Source: Rhodopseudomonas pentothenatexigens
GTDB taxonomy: Bacteria; Pseudomonadota; Alphaproteobacteria; Rhizobiales; Xanthobacteraceae
Direction of reading: 5' to 3'
Length of the DNA: 60,364 nt
NCBI RefSeq assembly: GCF_900218015.1
Contig: NZ_UFQQ01000029.1
Span: forward strand, 1-60,364
In this document: positions 1 to 8,044 of the stretch, in pieces
Position numbering within the stretch: the first letter of the stretch is position 1
How the letters are laid out: each line of letters starts with the position of its first letter
The notes under the pieces: generated by a model
Seen by the model: only the letters and a program-made list of their open reading frames with translations
Told to the model about the DNA's origin: nothing
Databases searched by the model: none
Translations under genes and position numbers: made by a program

Positions 1-77
1 TCGTACTCGGCCATCAGAAACCGCCATTTCTGGATGTAATTCCGCTCGATCGTCCGGTCGAAACTGTTGTCGCGCAT
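1..77 (-). CDS. Partial unknown gene, N-terminus only
   Basis: The left window edge cuts a gene read leftwards. An ATG at 77 is preceded at five to six bases by a GGGAGG Shine-Dalgarno (84-88 on the opposite strand), which makes the start convincing. The visible product begins MRDNSFDRTIERNYIQ and is rich in charged and aromatic residues. No domain can be recognised from 25 codons, so no function is offered. It is divergent from the acyltransferase gene; the roughly 190 bases between them must hold both promoters. Confidence 0.6.
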   Translation of the reverse strand, partial: MRDNSFDRTIERNYIQKWRFLMAEY

Positions 78-265
78 CGAAGCCTCCCTGATGGGTGGAT
101 TCGATCACCGAATTATTGAACTTGCACAGCAATGATGCCCGGGGCCCGACCTTGACAGTGGCGGGCTGCTTCGCGATGACGCCGATCGATTTCGTTCGAT
201 GTCCCGAAGTTTCGGAGCCGCGGCATCCCCAATCAGGCGACCTTGTTGTCCTCCCAGGATTTCCG

Positions 266-2215
266 ATGAGACCGGCCTATCGCAGCGATATCGATGGCCT
301 GCGTGCGATCGCAGTGCTGCTGGTGGTTGGGTTCCACGCCTTCCCGACTGCGGTTCGCGGCGGCTTCATCGGCGTCGACGTTTTCTTCGTGATCTCGGGA
401 TTTCTGATCACCTCGATCGTCTGCCAGGCGGTCGATCGCGGCGACTTCAGCTTCGCCACATTCTACGCCCGCCGCATCAACCGCATTTTTCCGGCCCTGC
501 TGCTGGTGCTGGCGGCCTGCGCGATCGGCGGCTGGTTCCTGCTGTTTCCGACCGATTATCGCGATGCCGGCAAGGCGATCGGATTCGGCGCCGCGTTTCT
601 CGCCAACATCGCGCTGCTGCACGATTCCGGCTACTTCGACACCGCCTCCGAGCTGAACCCTTTGCTGCATCTGTGGTCGCTCGGCGTCGAGGAGCAGTTC
701 TATCTGCTGTGGCCGCCGGTGATCATCCTGGCATGGCGCTGGAAGAACGGCGCCGTCGTGGCGGCGGTGGCGATCCTGGTCGCCTCGTTCGCAACCAATC
801 TGCTGCTGACGCCGGCGCATCCATCCGCCGCGTTCTATCTGCCGGTGACGCGGTTCTGGGAGCTGATGACCGGCTGTCTGCTGGCGATCGTTGCGGCAAA
901 GCAGACCGCTCCGTTGAGCGCCGTGTTCGCGCAGCACGCCGCGATCCTGCGCAACATCGGTGCGATCGCCGGCCTCGGGCTGATCGCAACCGGCGCCGCG
1001 CTGATCGATCGCAGCCGTGCTTTTCCGGGCTGGTGGGCGGTGCTGCCCGTGCTCGGCGCGGCGATGCTGATCGCGACCGGTCCGGGCACCTGGATGGCGC
1101 GGCGTGTGCTCGGCAACCGCGCGATGGTCTATGTGGGGCTGATCAGCTACCCGCTGTATCTGTGGCACTGGCCGGTGCTGGCGGCGGTGCGCATCGTCCG
1201 GCTCGGCGAGGAGCCGCCGCCGCTGATGAAGCTGATCGCGGTGCTGGTGGCATTTGGACTGGCCGATCTGACCTATCGGTTCGTCGAACCGAAGATCCGC
1301 TATCGACCGACACGCGCCAAGACCGCCGCCGTGTTCGTGGCGGTTGCCGTGGTCGGCCTGATCGGCGCCGGCATTTTCGTCGCCGACGGCGTGCCGTCGC
1401 GATTCAGCGCCGGCGTACAGATCGTCACCCGCGATCATCAGGCCGAGGCGATGCCGGCGTTTCGGCGGGGAAGTTGCTTCATCGATTCCGGGTCGCGTTT
1501 CGCCGGCGTGTGCGACGATGCGGCGAGCGCCGGCCAGCCGCGGATCGCGCTGTGGGGCGATTCGCACGCGGCGCAGCTCTATCCCGGTCTGCACGCCGTG
1601 CAGCAGAGCGAAGGCGGCTTCAGCCTGTCGCAATACACCACCGCCGCATGCCCGCCGATCTTCGGCTATGTCAGCGTCCAGACGCCGGGCTGCACGGCCG
1701 CCAACGACAGCGCCCGCGAACGCTTGAAGGCATCGAAACCCGACACGATCATCCTGGTCGCGCGGCAATGGCGCGATTACGACGGCCCCGACCGCGACCC
1801 GGCGGCGATCGACGCGATGATCAAGGCGACGCTCGCGGAACTGCGCCAGATCGGCATCCGGCGCATCGTCGTGGTCGGCAAGTTTCCGAGTTGGCATACG
1901 CCGCCGCGGCGGATTCTCGCGCAGGCCTATCGGGCAGAGGCCGCGGGCCTGGTCACCTTGGCCGAGATCCCGACGCGTGATCGTGCGCCGCGGCTGGACC
2001 GCTCGGAAGCGGAGGCCAACGAGCGGCTGCGGGCATTTTTCACCGCGCAGGGGGCGGAGTTCATCTCGCCGACGCCGGTCTACTGCAATCAGCAGGGCTG
2101 CTTGCTCGCGGTGCCGGGCAGCGGCACGCCGGTGACGTTCGACGGCAGCCACCTCACCGTCGCCTCGTCGGAATTCTTCGTCAGGCAGGTGGCGCGGGAT
2201 CTGCTGGGGCGCTGA
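266..2215 (+). CDS. OafA/YrhL-type membrane acyltransferase with C-terminal SGNH domain
   Basis: Predicted inner-membrane O-acyltransferase of 649 residues. The N-terminal half is an acyltransferase-3 domain with about ten hydrophobic segments; it opens with the family's YRSDIDGLRAIAV signature and contains the LHLWSLGVEEQFY motif. The C-terminal third (from about residue 415) is a periplasmic SGNH domain with GDSH near residue 430 and a late DGSH motif that supplies the other catalytic residues. Proteins of this build O-acetylate O-antigen, peptidoglycan or other surface polysaccharides; the substrate here is unknown. The ATG at 266 is preferred over in-frame upstream starts because the family signature begins immediately after it. 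A separate MBOAT/AlgJ-like O-acetylation pair lies 7 kb downstream. Confidence 0.88.
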   Translation: MRPAYRSDIDGLRAIAVLLVVGFHAFPTAVRGGFIGVDVFFVISGFLITSIVCQAVDRGDFSFATFYARRINRIFPALLLVLAACAIGGWFLLFPTDYRDAGKAIGFGAAFLANIALLHDSGYFDTASELNPLLHLWSLGVEEQFYLLWPPVIILAWRWKNGAVVAAVAILVASFATNLLLTPAHPSAAFYLPVTRFWELMTGCLLAIVAAKQTAPLSAVFAQHAAILRNIGAIAGLGLIATGAALIDRSRAFPGWWAVLPVLGAAMLIATGPGTWMARRVLGNRAMVYVGLISYPLYLWHWPVLAAVRIVRLGEEPPPLMKLIAVLVAFGLADLTYRFVEPKIRYRPTRAKTAAVFVAVAVVGLIGAGIFVADGVPSRFSAGVQIVTRDHQAEAMPAFRRGSCFIDSGSRFAGVCDDAASAGQPRIALWGDSHAAQLYPGLHAVQQSEGGFSLSQYTTAACPPIFGYVSVQTPGCTAANDSARERLKASKPDTIILVARQWRDYDGPDRDPAAIDAMIKATLAELRQIGIRRIVVVGKFPSWHTPPRRILAQAYRAEAAGLVTLAEIPTRDRAPRLDRSEAEANERLRAFFTAQGAEFISPTPVYCNQQGCLLAVPGSGTPVTFDGSHLTVASSEFFVRQVARDLLGR

Positions 2216-2218
2216 GGG

Positions 2219-2818
2219 TCAGCGCGGCAGGATCGCGGAGCAGGCGCGGCCGGCGACGTCGGCGGCGGACGGATCGCGCGTCACCAGCGCCATCACGATC
2301 GCGCCGTCGATGACAAGGCCGAGCGTATGGGCGACCTGCGCCGGCTCGGCAATGCCGGCTTCGGCGCACAAGACGGTGAGACGGTCGAGCACGATGGTCT
2401 TGTGGGCGATCGCCAGATTGCGCATCCGGTCGTCGGCCTTGTCGGATTCGCCGACCGCGTTGATGAACGGACAACCGTAGAAGTCGCCGCGGCTGAACCA
2501 GTCCTTCAGCGCCGGGCCGATCCGATCGAGGCGGTCGCGCGCGGTGCCGCCCGGACCGTCGATCGACTCCAGAAACCAGCTCCGCCAGCTTTCGCCCTCG
2601 CGTTCCAGCACGGCTTCGACCAGGCCGTCTTTGGAGCCGAACAGTTTGTACAGCGTGGTCTTGGCGGTGCCGGCGTGGGCGATGATGGCATCGACACCGA
2701 CCGAATTGATGCCGTAGCGGCAGAACAGATTCTTGGCGCTGTCGATCAGACGCTCGCGCGGCGAGATCCGCGGCGCGAGGGCGGGAGGTTCGACTGACAG
2801 GGGTACGGCATCGGCCAT
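2219..2818 (-). CDS. TetR/AcrR-family transcriptional regulator
   Basis: DNA-binding repressor-type protein of 199 residues. The N-terminal helix-turn-helix is clear: SPRERLIDSAKNLF, then a recognition region with TAKTTLYKLFGSK. The remaining C-terminal part is a divergent ligand-binding and dimerisation domain. The ATG at 2818 is chosen; GTG codons at 2821 and 2827 are alternatives. It is transcribed away from the osmC-like gene across a 270-base spacer holding two related palindromes, one near each start. It therefore probably represses itself and the downstream OsmC/ACAD/rhodanese/ABC cluster. The inducer is unknown. Confidence 0.88.
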   Translation of the reverse strand: MADAVPLSVEPPALAPRISPRERLIDSAKNLFCRYGINSVGVDAIIAHAGTAKTTLYKLFGSKDGLVEAVLEREGESWRSWFLESIDGPGGTARDRLDRIGPALKDWFSRGDFYGCPFINAVGESDKADDRMRNLAIAHKTIVLDRLTVLCAEAGIAEPAQVAHTLGLVIDGAIVMALVTRDPSAADVAGRACSAILPR

Positions 2819-2860
2819 CACCCGCACTTACCGCCGTCGGCGGCAAACTTCAATCCGGGG

Positions 2861-2878
2861 AAACCGAATGGTCTGTTT
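2861..2878. promoter_or_regulatory. Putative TetR operator near the regulator's own start
   Basis: Imperfect inverted repeat with halves AAACCGAAT and GGTCTGTTT, about 45 bases upstream of the TetR-family start. The right half shares GGTCTGT with the better palindrome at 3033-3048 in front of the osmC-like gene. Finding one copy near each divergent start is the usual arrangement for an autoregulated TetR system. Binding is inferred. Confidence 0.5.
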
Positions 2879-3032
2879 ACATCCGGCGCATTGCCCCGCT
2901 CGCGGGCAGCGGCGGATGCAAGCTGACTGCAAAAGCGGCGAGCCGAGATATTAGGCAGCACGCCTGAGCGCGACTCGACACTGATTCTGCTCGCCTTTTC
3001 TCCCAAGACGACTCTGGCACGCTTCCTGCTAA

Positions 3033-3048
3033 TACAGAACGGTCTGTA
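3033..3048. promoter_or_regulatory. Putative TetR operator upstream of the osmC-like gene
   Basis: Near-perfect 16-base palindrome TACAGAACGGTCTGTA (seven of eight positions symmetrical), 43 bases upstream of the osmC-like ATG, where it would overlap a promoter. It shares the GGTCTGT half-site with the copy at 2861-2878. Together they suggest that the TetR-family protein controls both arms. Confidence 0.6.
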
Positions 3049-3090
3049 GCCAACAGCGTTGCCGACCGAATGGCAGCCAGAGGAGATCCC

Positions 3091-3663
3091 ATGACAAAAG
3101 CCGCCACCGCCGTGACCGCCTGCCTGACCCCCGACAGCCCGACCGCTCTGACCGGATGCCTTGCGCCGATCGACAAGGCCGGCCTCGACGACCTGATCGC
3201 CAAGGGCAAGGCCGACCCGACGGTGATCAAGACGCTGAAGTGCAAGACCGTCGCCGAAGGCCGCTTCCGCCACCTCAACTTCATCCGCACGCTGCCGCCC
3301 TACATCGTCGACGAGCCGCCGGGCCTGCTCGGCGACGACACCGCCCCGAACCCGTCCGAAGCCTCGCTCGCCGCGCTCGGCTCCTGCCTCGCCGTCGGCA
3401 TCCACGCCAACGCGGTGGCGCGCGGCATCACCGTCTACAAGCTCGAAATCGAGCTCGAAGGCGACCTCAACATCACCGGCGTGTGGGGCACCGGCGACCT
3501 GTCGGAGAAACCGGTCGGCTTCACCGACGTGCGCGCCAAGGTGAGCTTCGAAGCCGATCGGCCGCGTGAAGAGCTGGAAGCGCTGGTCGCGCATGCGCGG
3601 CTGTGGTCACCGGTGGCCAACACCTTCTCCCGCCCGGTCAATCTCGACGTCGCGATGGCCTGA
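3091..3663 (+). CDS. OsmC-family protein
   Basis: 190-residue member of the OsmC/Ohr superfamily, cytoplasmic thiol-dependent enzymes many of which reduce organic hydroperoxides. The first catalytic cysteine lies in the ALGSCLA motif (C99). The second cysteine of classical Ohr/OsmC is not present: the corresponding segment reads LWSPVANTF, with Ser in the expected place. It may therefore not be a standard two-cysteine peroxidase. The ATG at 3091 has a strong AGAGGAGAT ribosome-binding site. It is the first gene of a run that continues with an acyl-CoA-dehydrogenase-like gene, a rhodanese and an ABC transporter, behind a TetR-like operator. Confidence 0.85.
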   Translation: MTKAATAVTACLTPDSPTALTGCLAPIDKAGLDDLIAKGKADPTVIKTLKCKTVAEGRFRHLNFIRTLPPYIVDEPPGLLGDDTAPNPSEASLAALGSCLAVGIHANAVARGITVYKLEIELEGDLNITGVWGTGDLSEKPVGFTDVRAKVSFEADRPREELEALVAHARLWSPVANTFSRPVNLDVAMA

Positions 3664-3698
3664 CCGACCAGCCCCCCGAGAAACGGACCAGAACAACG

Positions 3699-4829
3699 AT
3701 GTTGGATGTCCAGTCAGTGAGCAAAGGCGACGGCACGATGCTTCCCGGCGCCGAAGTCGTCGAGGCGGTCCGTGCGCTGGCAGCGCGCGAACTGCCGCCG
3801 CTGGTCAATACGATCGACGTCGACGGCTACTATCCGGAAGCTCAGATGCGGGCCTTCGGGCGCCTCGGCGCCTATGCGCACCATCTGCCGGGCATGAGCC
3901 CGAATGTCGATCTGATGACCGCGATCAACACGATGGCGGCGGCCGGCGAGCACTGCCTGTCGACGTCGTTCTGCATGTGGTGCCAGGACGCGCTGGGTTG
4001 GTACATCTATGCGTCCGACAATCAGCATCTGCGGACCAGCGTCGGCCCGCAGATTGCCACCGGCGCGGCGCTCGGCGGCACCGCGCTGTCGAACCCGATG
4101 AAGTCGCTGTTCGGAATCGAGCCGATGCGGCTGAAGGGCCGCCGCGGCGACGGCGGCTACGTCGTCAAAGGCCTGTTGCCCTACGTCTCCAACCTCGGCG
4201 CCGATCATTACTTCGGCGCGATCTTCGAGGTCGAAGACGGCGGCAGCACCCGCAACGTGATGGCGGTGATTCCCTGCAACGCCGAAGGCGTGAGCCTCGC
4301 CGACAATGCGAAGTTCACGGCGCTCGACGGCACCCGCACCTTCGCGGTGCAGATGCGCGACGTGGTCGTGCCCGACGCCTGGGTGCTGGCCGATCCGGTC
4401 GATCCGTTCATCAAACGGATTCGCGCCGGCTTCATCCTGCTGCAGGCCGGCATGGCGTTCGGCCTGATCCGCGACTGCCTGCGGCTGATTCAGCAGACCA
4501 AGGGACCGCTCGGCCACGTCAACAAATATCTCGACGTGCAGCCCGAGCCGATCGCCGAACAACTCGAGGCGATGGAAGTCGAGGTCGCCCGCCTCGCCGC
4601 CACACCGTTCGAGGACGACCTCGGCTATTGGCGCGCGGTGATCGAGGCGCGGCTCGCCGCCGGCGATGCCTCGGTCGCGGCAGCCCACGCGGCGATGCTG
4701 CATTGTGGCGCCCGCGGCTACGTGGCCGGCGCCGCCGCGCAGCGCCGGCTGCGCGAGGCTTACTTCGTCGCCATCGTCACCCCGGCCACCAAACAGCTGC
4801 GCAAGATGCTCGCGGACATGGCGCACTAG
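3699..4829 (+). CDS. Acyl-CoA dehydrogenase-like flavoprotein
   Basis: 376-residue protein with the overall arrangement of the acyl-CoA dehydrogenase superfamily: helical N-terminal part, central beta region (about residues 120-230) and C-terminal helical part. That fold also includes flavin-dependent monooxygenases such as the DszC/SfnB desulfurisation enzymes. No catalytic glutamate of a bona fide dehydrogenase can be assigned by eye. It follows the osmC-like gene by 35 bases and precedes a rhodanese and a nitrate/sulfonate-type transporter, so an oxygenase or oxidase acting on an imported sulfur compound is a reasonable inference. An in-frame ATG at 3738 is an alternative start. Confidence 0.75.
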   Translation: MLDVQSVSKGDGTMLPGAEVVEAVRALAARELPPLVNTIDVDGYYPEAQMRAFGRLGAYAHHLPGMSPNVDLMTAINTMAAAGEHCLSTSFCMWCQDALGWYIYASDNQHLRTSVGPQIATGAALGGTALSNPMKSLFGIEPMRLKGRRGDGGYVVKGLLPYVSNLGADHYFGAIFEVEDGGSTRNVMAVIPCNAEGVSLADNAKFTALDGTRTFAVQMRDVVVPDAWVLADPVDPFIKRIRAGFILLQAGMAFGLIRDCLRLIQQTKGPLGHVNKYLDVQPEPIAEQLEAMEVEVARLAATPFEDDLGYWRAVIEARLAAGDASVAAAHAAMLHCGARGYVAGAAAQRRLREAYFVAIVTPATKQLRKMLADMAH

Positions 4830-4958
4830 CCCGCGAGACGCCATCGCGCGGCCCGTACCAGGCGCGGGCTGCACCTTCAACGCTCGGCTCCAGGGAACCG
4901 CCCTGGAGAACCCTCAGACAACGACGTCTTGACCCAACAACGAGCACTGGAGCGACTG

Positions 4959-5840
4959 ATGACTGACAAGGTTCTTGTATCACCCGCCGAACTCTCCGAC
5001 ATGATGACTGCTGGCGGCACGGTGGTGATCGACACCCGCGATCCGGCCACCTACGCGGCCGGACACATTCCCGGCGCCGTCAACATCCACGACATCTTCA
5101 CCTATCTCGCCACCTCGACGCCCGACGGCGTCGCCGAGATGCGCGACAAATTCGCGGCGGTCTTCGGCGCCGCCGGCTTGTCGGGCGAAGAGACTGCGGT
5201 GATCACCGAGCAGTCGATGAACACAGGTTTCGGCCAGTCGTGCCGCGGCTACGTGCTGCTGAAATATCTCGGCTACCCGAAGGTGATGATCCTGCATGGC
5301 GGCTACGCCGCCTGGACCGCCGCCAGCCTGCCGATCACCACCGACGTGCCGATGCCCGTACCGAAGACCTTCAAGGTCGATCCGGCCGCCGCATCGATCC
5401 TGGTCGATCTCGAAGGCATGAAGGCGGCGGTCGGCGACTCCGGCAAGGTCAAGCTCGACACCCGCGACGTCGACGAATGGGTCGGCGAAAGCTCATCGCC
5501 CTACGGCAAGGACTTCTGCCCGCGCAAAGGCCGCATCCCCGGCGCGGTGTGGATCGAGTGGTACCGGATGATGAAGCCGTCGCCGGCCGGGCCGATGTTC
5601 AAGTCGCCGAGCGAAATCCTCGCCGAATGCGCAACGGTCGGCATCACCCCGGACACGCCTGTCGTTCTGTACTGCTTCAAAGGCGCCCGCGCCTCCAACA
5701 CGCTGGTGGCGCTGAAGGAAGCCGGCATCAAGGACGTCAGCCTGTACTTCGGCTCCTGGAACGAGTGGTCGCGCGATCCGTCGCTGCCGATCGAGCAAGG
5801 CCCGCCCTATGCGGCGCAGCCGCTGATGGCGGCGGAGTAA
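4959..5840 (+). CDS. Tandem-rhodanese sulfurtransferase
   Basis: 293 residues with two rhodanese domains (about 5-125 and 145-290), as in thiosulfate or 3-mercaptopyruvate sulfurtransferases. The C-terminal domain has an active-site loop CFKGAR (C239, pattern CxxGxR) and the GSWNEW motif near its end. The N-terminal domain keeps the fold (VVIDTRDPATYAAGHIPGA and LHGGYAAW) but its loop reads TEQSMNTG without the cysteine, so it is a non-catalytic partner as in most tandem rhodaneses. The ATG at 4959 follows GGAGCGACTG. The enzyme would move sulfane sulfur in the cytoplasm; its neighbours suggest use of a sulfur-containing nutrient. Confidence 0.88.
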   Translation: MTDKVLVSPAELSDMMTAGGTVVIDTRDPATYAAGHIPGAVNIHDIFTYLATSTPDGVAEMRDKFAAVFGAAGLSGEETAVITEQSMNTGFGQSCRGYVLLKYLGYPKVMILHGGYAAWTAASLPITTDVPMPVPKTFKVDPAAASILVDLEGMKAAVGDSGKVKLDTRDVDEWVGESSSPYGKDFCPRKGRIPGAVWIEWYRMMKPSPAGPMFKSPSEILAECATVGITPDTPVVLYCFKGARASNTLVALKEAGIKDVSLYFGSWNEWSRDPSLPIEQGPPYAAQPLMAAE

Positions 5841-5921
5841 GCGAGCCCCGGCACCGGCTGCATCCAGGTGGCCGGTGCCGTCCCTTCCCGATCGGCAAGA
5901 TACGAAGGAGCAGCGGTCCGC

Positions 5922-6793
5922 ATGCCGGCATATCGCTCGAAGAAATCATGGCCGGGCGCGCATATCGCGATCCAGGGCGTCAATCATCGCTACCGCCGCT
6001 CCAGCAGCAACGTCCTGAGCAGTATCGATCTCGAGATCAAGCCGTGCGAGCAGCTCGCGCTGGTCGGACGCTCCGGCTGCGGCAAGTCGACCTTGCTGCA
6101 CATCATCTCCGGTCTGACCAAACCCACCACGGGCGAGATCCGGATCGACGGCGCGCTGGTCGAAAGCCCCTCGCCGCACTGGATCATGATGTTCCAGCAG
6201 CCCAATTTGTATCCGTGGATGAGCGTGGCGCAGAACGTCGGGCTCGGCATGAAATTCGCCGGGCGTCCGAAGCAAGAGATCGCCGCGCGCGTCGATGAAT
6301 TGCTGCATCTGGTCGAGCTCGACGGCTATGGGGGCCGCAACGCGCAGGAATTGTCGGGCGGCCAACAGCAGCGCGTCGCGCTGGCGCGTTCCCTCGCCGT
6401 CGACCCCGAAGTGCTGCTGCTCGACGAGCCGTTCTCCGCGCTCGACGCCGTGACCCGCCGCGCGCTGCAGCGCGACGTCCGCCGCATCGCCGAAGACATG
6501 AAGATCACGCTGGTGATCGTCACCCACGACATCCGGAAGCTGTGGCAATGGCCGATCGTGCCGTGGTGATGGCGTCCGATCCCGGACGGATCGCCGAAGC
6601 GATCCCGATCGAGATCGACCGCCGCGATCCTGATCCCGAGCGCCGCGCCGCCAGCGTCGCGGCCGCGCAGGCGAAGCTGCAGTCTGCATTCGAGCGCGCG
6701 ACAGGCCGCGCGCTGCACGGCGGCACAAGTCCAGCCATTTCCGAAGCCCCTCGCCCCGAACCGCTCAAGATCGTCGCCGCCGGCGCCCGCTAA
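5922..6793 (+). pseudogene. ABC transporter ATPase (SsuB/TauB/NrtD type), interrupted by a one-base deletion
   Basis: Nucleotide-binding subunit of an importer for nitrate/sulfonate/taurine-like substrates. Walker A (GRSGCGKST, residues 49-57), Q-loop (FQQPNLYPW), signature LSGGQQQRVALARS, Walker B (LLLDEPFSALD) and the H-loop (VTHDI) are all present. After THDIR the frame shifts and stops at 6569, giving 215 residues. Adding one G after 6536 restores THDIREAVAMADRAVVMASD, the family's normal continuation, and the frame then runs to 6793 for 290 residues. The gap is exactly one base. It is either a sequencing error or a real mutation. The truncated product still holds every core ATPase motif, so partial function is conceivable. 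AAGGAG lies 12 bases before the ATG. Confidence 0.87.
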
Positions 6794-6805
6794 CAGGAGA
6801 TCACC

Positions 6806-8044
6806 ATGTGCATCAATTGTGGAGATGACGTCGTCCATCCGGAAGACGATCGTTTCAGGATCACGCGCCGGCAGACGCTCGACATGTTGGCGGCTGGCGG
6901 CCTTGCTGCGCTCGGCACCATGCTGGGCGGCTTCGGCCAATCAGCGCGTGCGGCCGACGATGAGGTGGTGCGGATAGGCTATCTGCCGATCACCGACGCG
7001 ACAGCGCTGCTGGTGGCGCACGGCTTGGGTTACTTCAAGGACGAAGGGCTGGAAGCCGAGCGCCCGACCCTGATCCGCGGCTGGTCGCCGCTGGTCGAGA
7101 GTTTTGCGGCCGGCAAATTCAACCTCGTGCATCTGCTCAAGCCGATCCCGGTGTGGATGCGCTACAACAACAACTTCCCGGTCAAGATCATGGCCTGGGC
7201 GCATACCAACGGGTCCGGGGTCGTGGTCGGCAAGGAGACCGGAATCGAATCGTTTAAGGACCTCGGCGGCAAGCAGGTCGCGGTGCCGTTCTGGTACTCG
7301 ATGCACAACATCGTGCTGCAATACGCGCTGCGCAAATCCGGCATCAAGCCGGTGATCAAGGGACAGGGCGAGACGCTCGCGGCCGACGAATGCAATCTGC
7401 AGGTGATGGCGCCGCCCGACATGCCGCCGGCGCTCGCGGCGAAGAAGATCGACGCCTACATCGTCGCCGAGCCGTTCAACGCGCTCGGCGAAATCAAGGC
7501 CGGCGGCCGGATGCTGCGCTTCACCGGTGACATCTGGAAGAACCATCCCTGCTGCGTGCTGTGCATGAACGAGGAGGTGACGAAGAAGAAGCCGGAATGG
7601 ACCCAGAAAGTGATGAACGCGCTGGTCCGCGCCGAGATCTACGCCGCTGCCAACAAGAAGGAAGTCGCCAAGCTGCTGTCGAAGGACGGCGAGGGCTACC
7701 TGCCGCTGCCGGCGCCGGTGGTCGAGCGGGCGATGACCTATTACGACGACAAGGCCTATGGCGAGACCCACGCCATCACCCACCCCGAGTGGAAGCTCGG
7801 CCGGATCGACTTCCAGCCCTGGCCGTATCCGTCGGCCACCAAGCTGATCGTCGAGTCGATGAACGACACCGTGGTGTCGGGCGACACCACCTTCCTGAAG
7901 AAGCTCGATCCGGATTTCGTCGCCAAGGATCTGGTCGACTACAACTTCGTCAAGCAGGCGATGACGAAGTATCCGGACTGGAAGAAGGCGCCGAGCGTCG
8001 ATCCAGCCGATCCGTTCGCCCGAACCGAGGTATTGGCGCTGTGA
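6806..8044 (+). CDS. ABC transporter substrate-binding protein with Tat-type leader (NMT1/SsuA/NrtA family)
   Basis: 412-residue periplasmic binding protein. The leader contains a twin-arginine motif TRRQTL (R21-R22) followed by a hydrophobic stretch and an Ala-rich cleavage region (SARA-A), so export of a folded protein is likely. The mature part shows the NMT1/SsuA fold, with RIGYLPITDATALLVAHG at its start and an ALAAKKIDAYIVAEPF segment later. Before the Tat motif sits an unusual MCINCGDDVVH segment with a CxxC pair and a histidine. The ribosome-binding site AGGAGATCACC is good. It lies between the broken ATPase gene and the permease, with a 4-base overlap to the latter. The substrate is likely a small anionic sulfur or nitrogen compound, by family only. 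Confidence 0.87.
   Translation: MCINCGDDVVHPEDDRFRITRRQTLDMLAAGGLAALGTMLGGFGQSARAADDEVVRIGYLPITDATALLVAHGLGYFKDEGLEAERPTLIRGWSPLVESFAAGKFNLVHLLKPIPVWMRYNNNFPVKIMAWAHTNGSGVVVGKETGIESFKDLGGKQVAVPFWYSMHNIVLQYALRKSGIKPVIKGQGETLAADECNLQVMAPPDMPPALAAKKIDAYIVAEPFNALGEIKAGGRMLRFTGDIWKNHPCCVLCMNEEVTKKKPEWTQKVMNALVRAEIYAAANKKEVAKLLSKDGEGYLPLPAPVVERAMTYYDDKAYGETHAITHPEWKLGRIDFQPWPYPSATKLIVESMNDTVVSGDTTFLKKLDPDFVAKDLVDYNFVKQAMTKYPDWKKAPSVDPADPFARTEVLAL

Noticed and set aside
233-2152. Long minus-strand open frame of 639 codons
   Set aside because: It is antisense to the acyltransferase gene, is composed of Arg/His/Gln-rich low-complexity sequence typical of a shadow frame in GC-rich DNA, and has no family motif.
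3566-4966. 466-codon plus-strand frame overlapping the ACAD-like gene
   Set aside because: Extremely Arg-rich product in the wrong frame of a recognisable flavoprotein.
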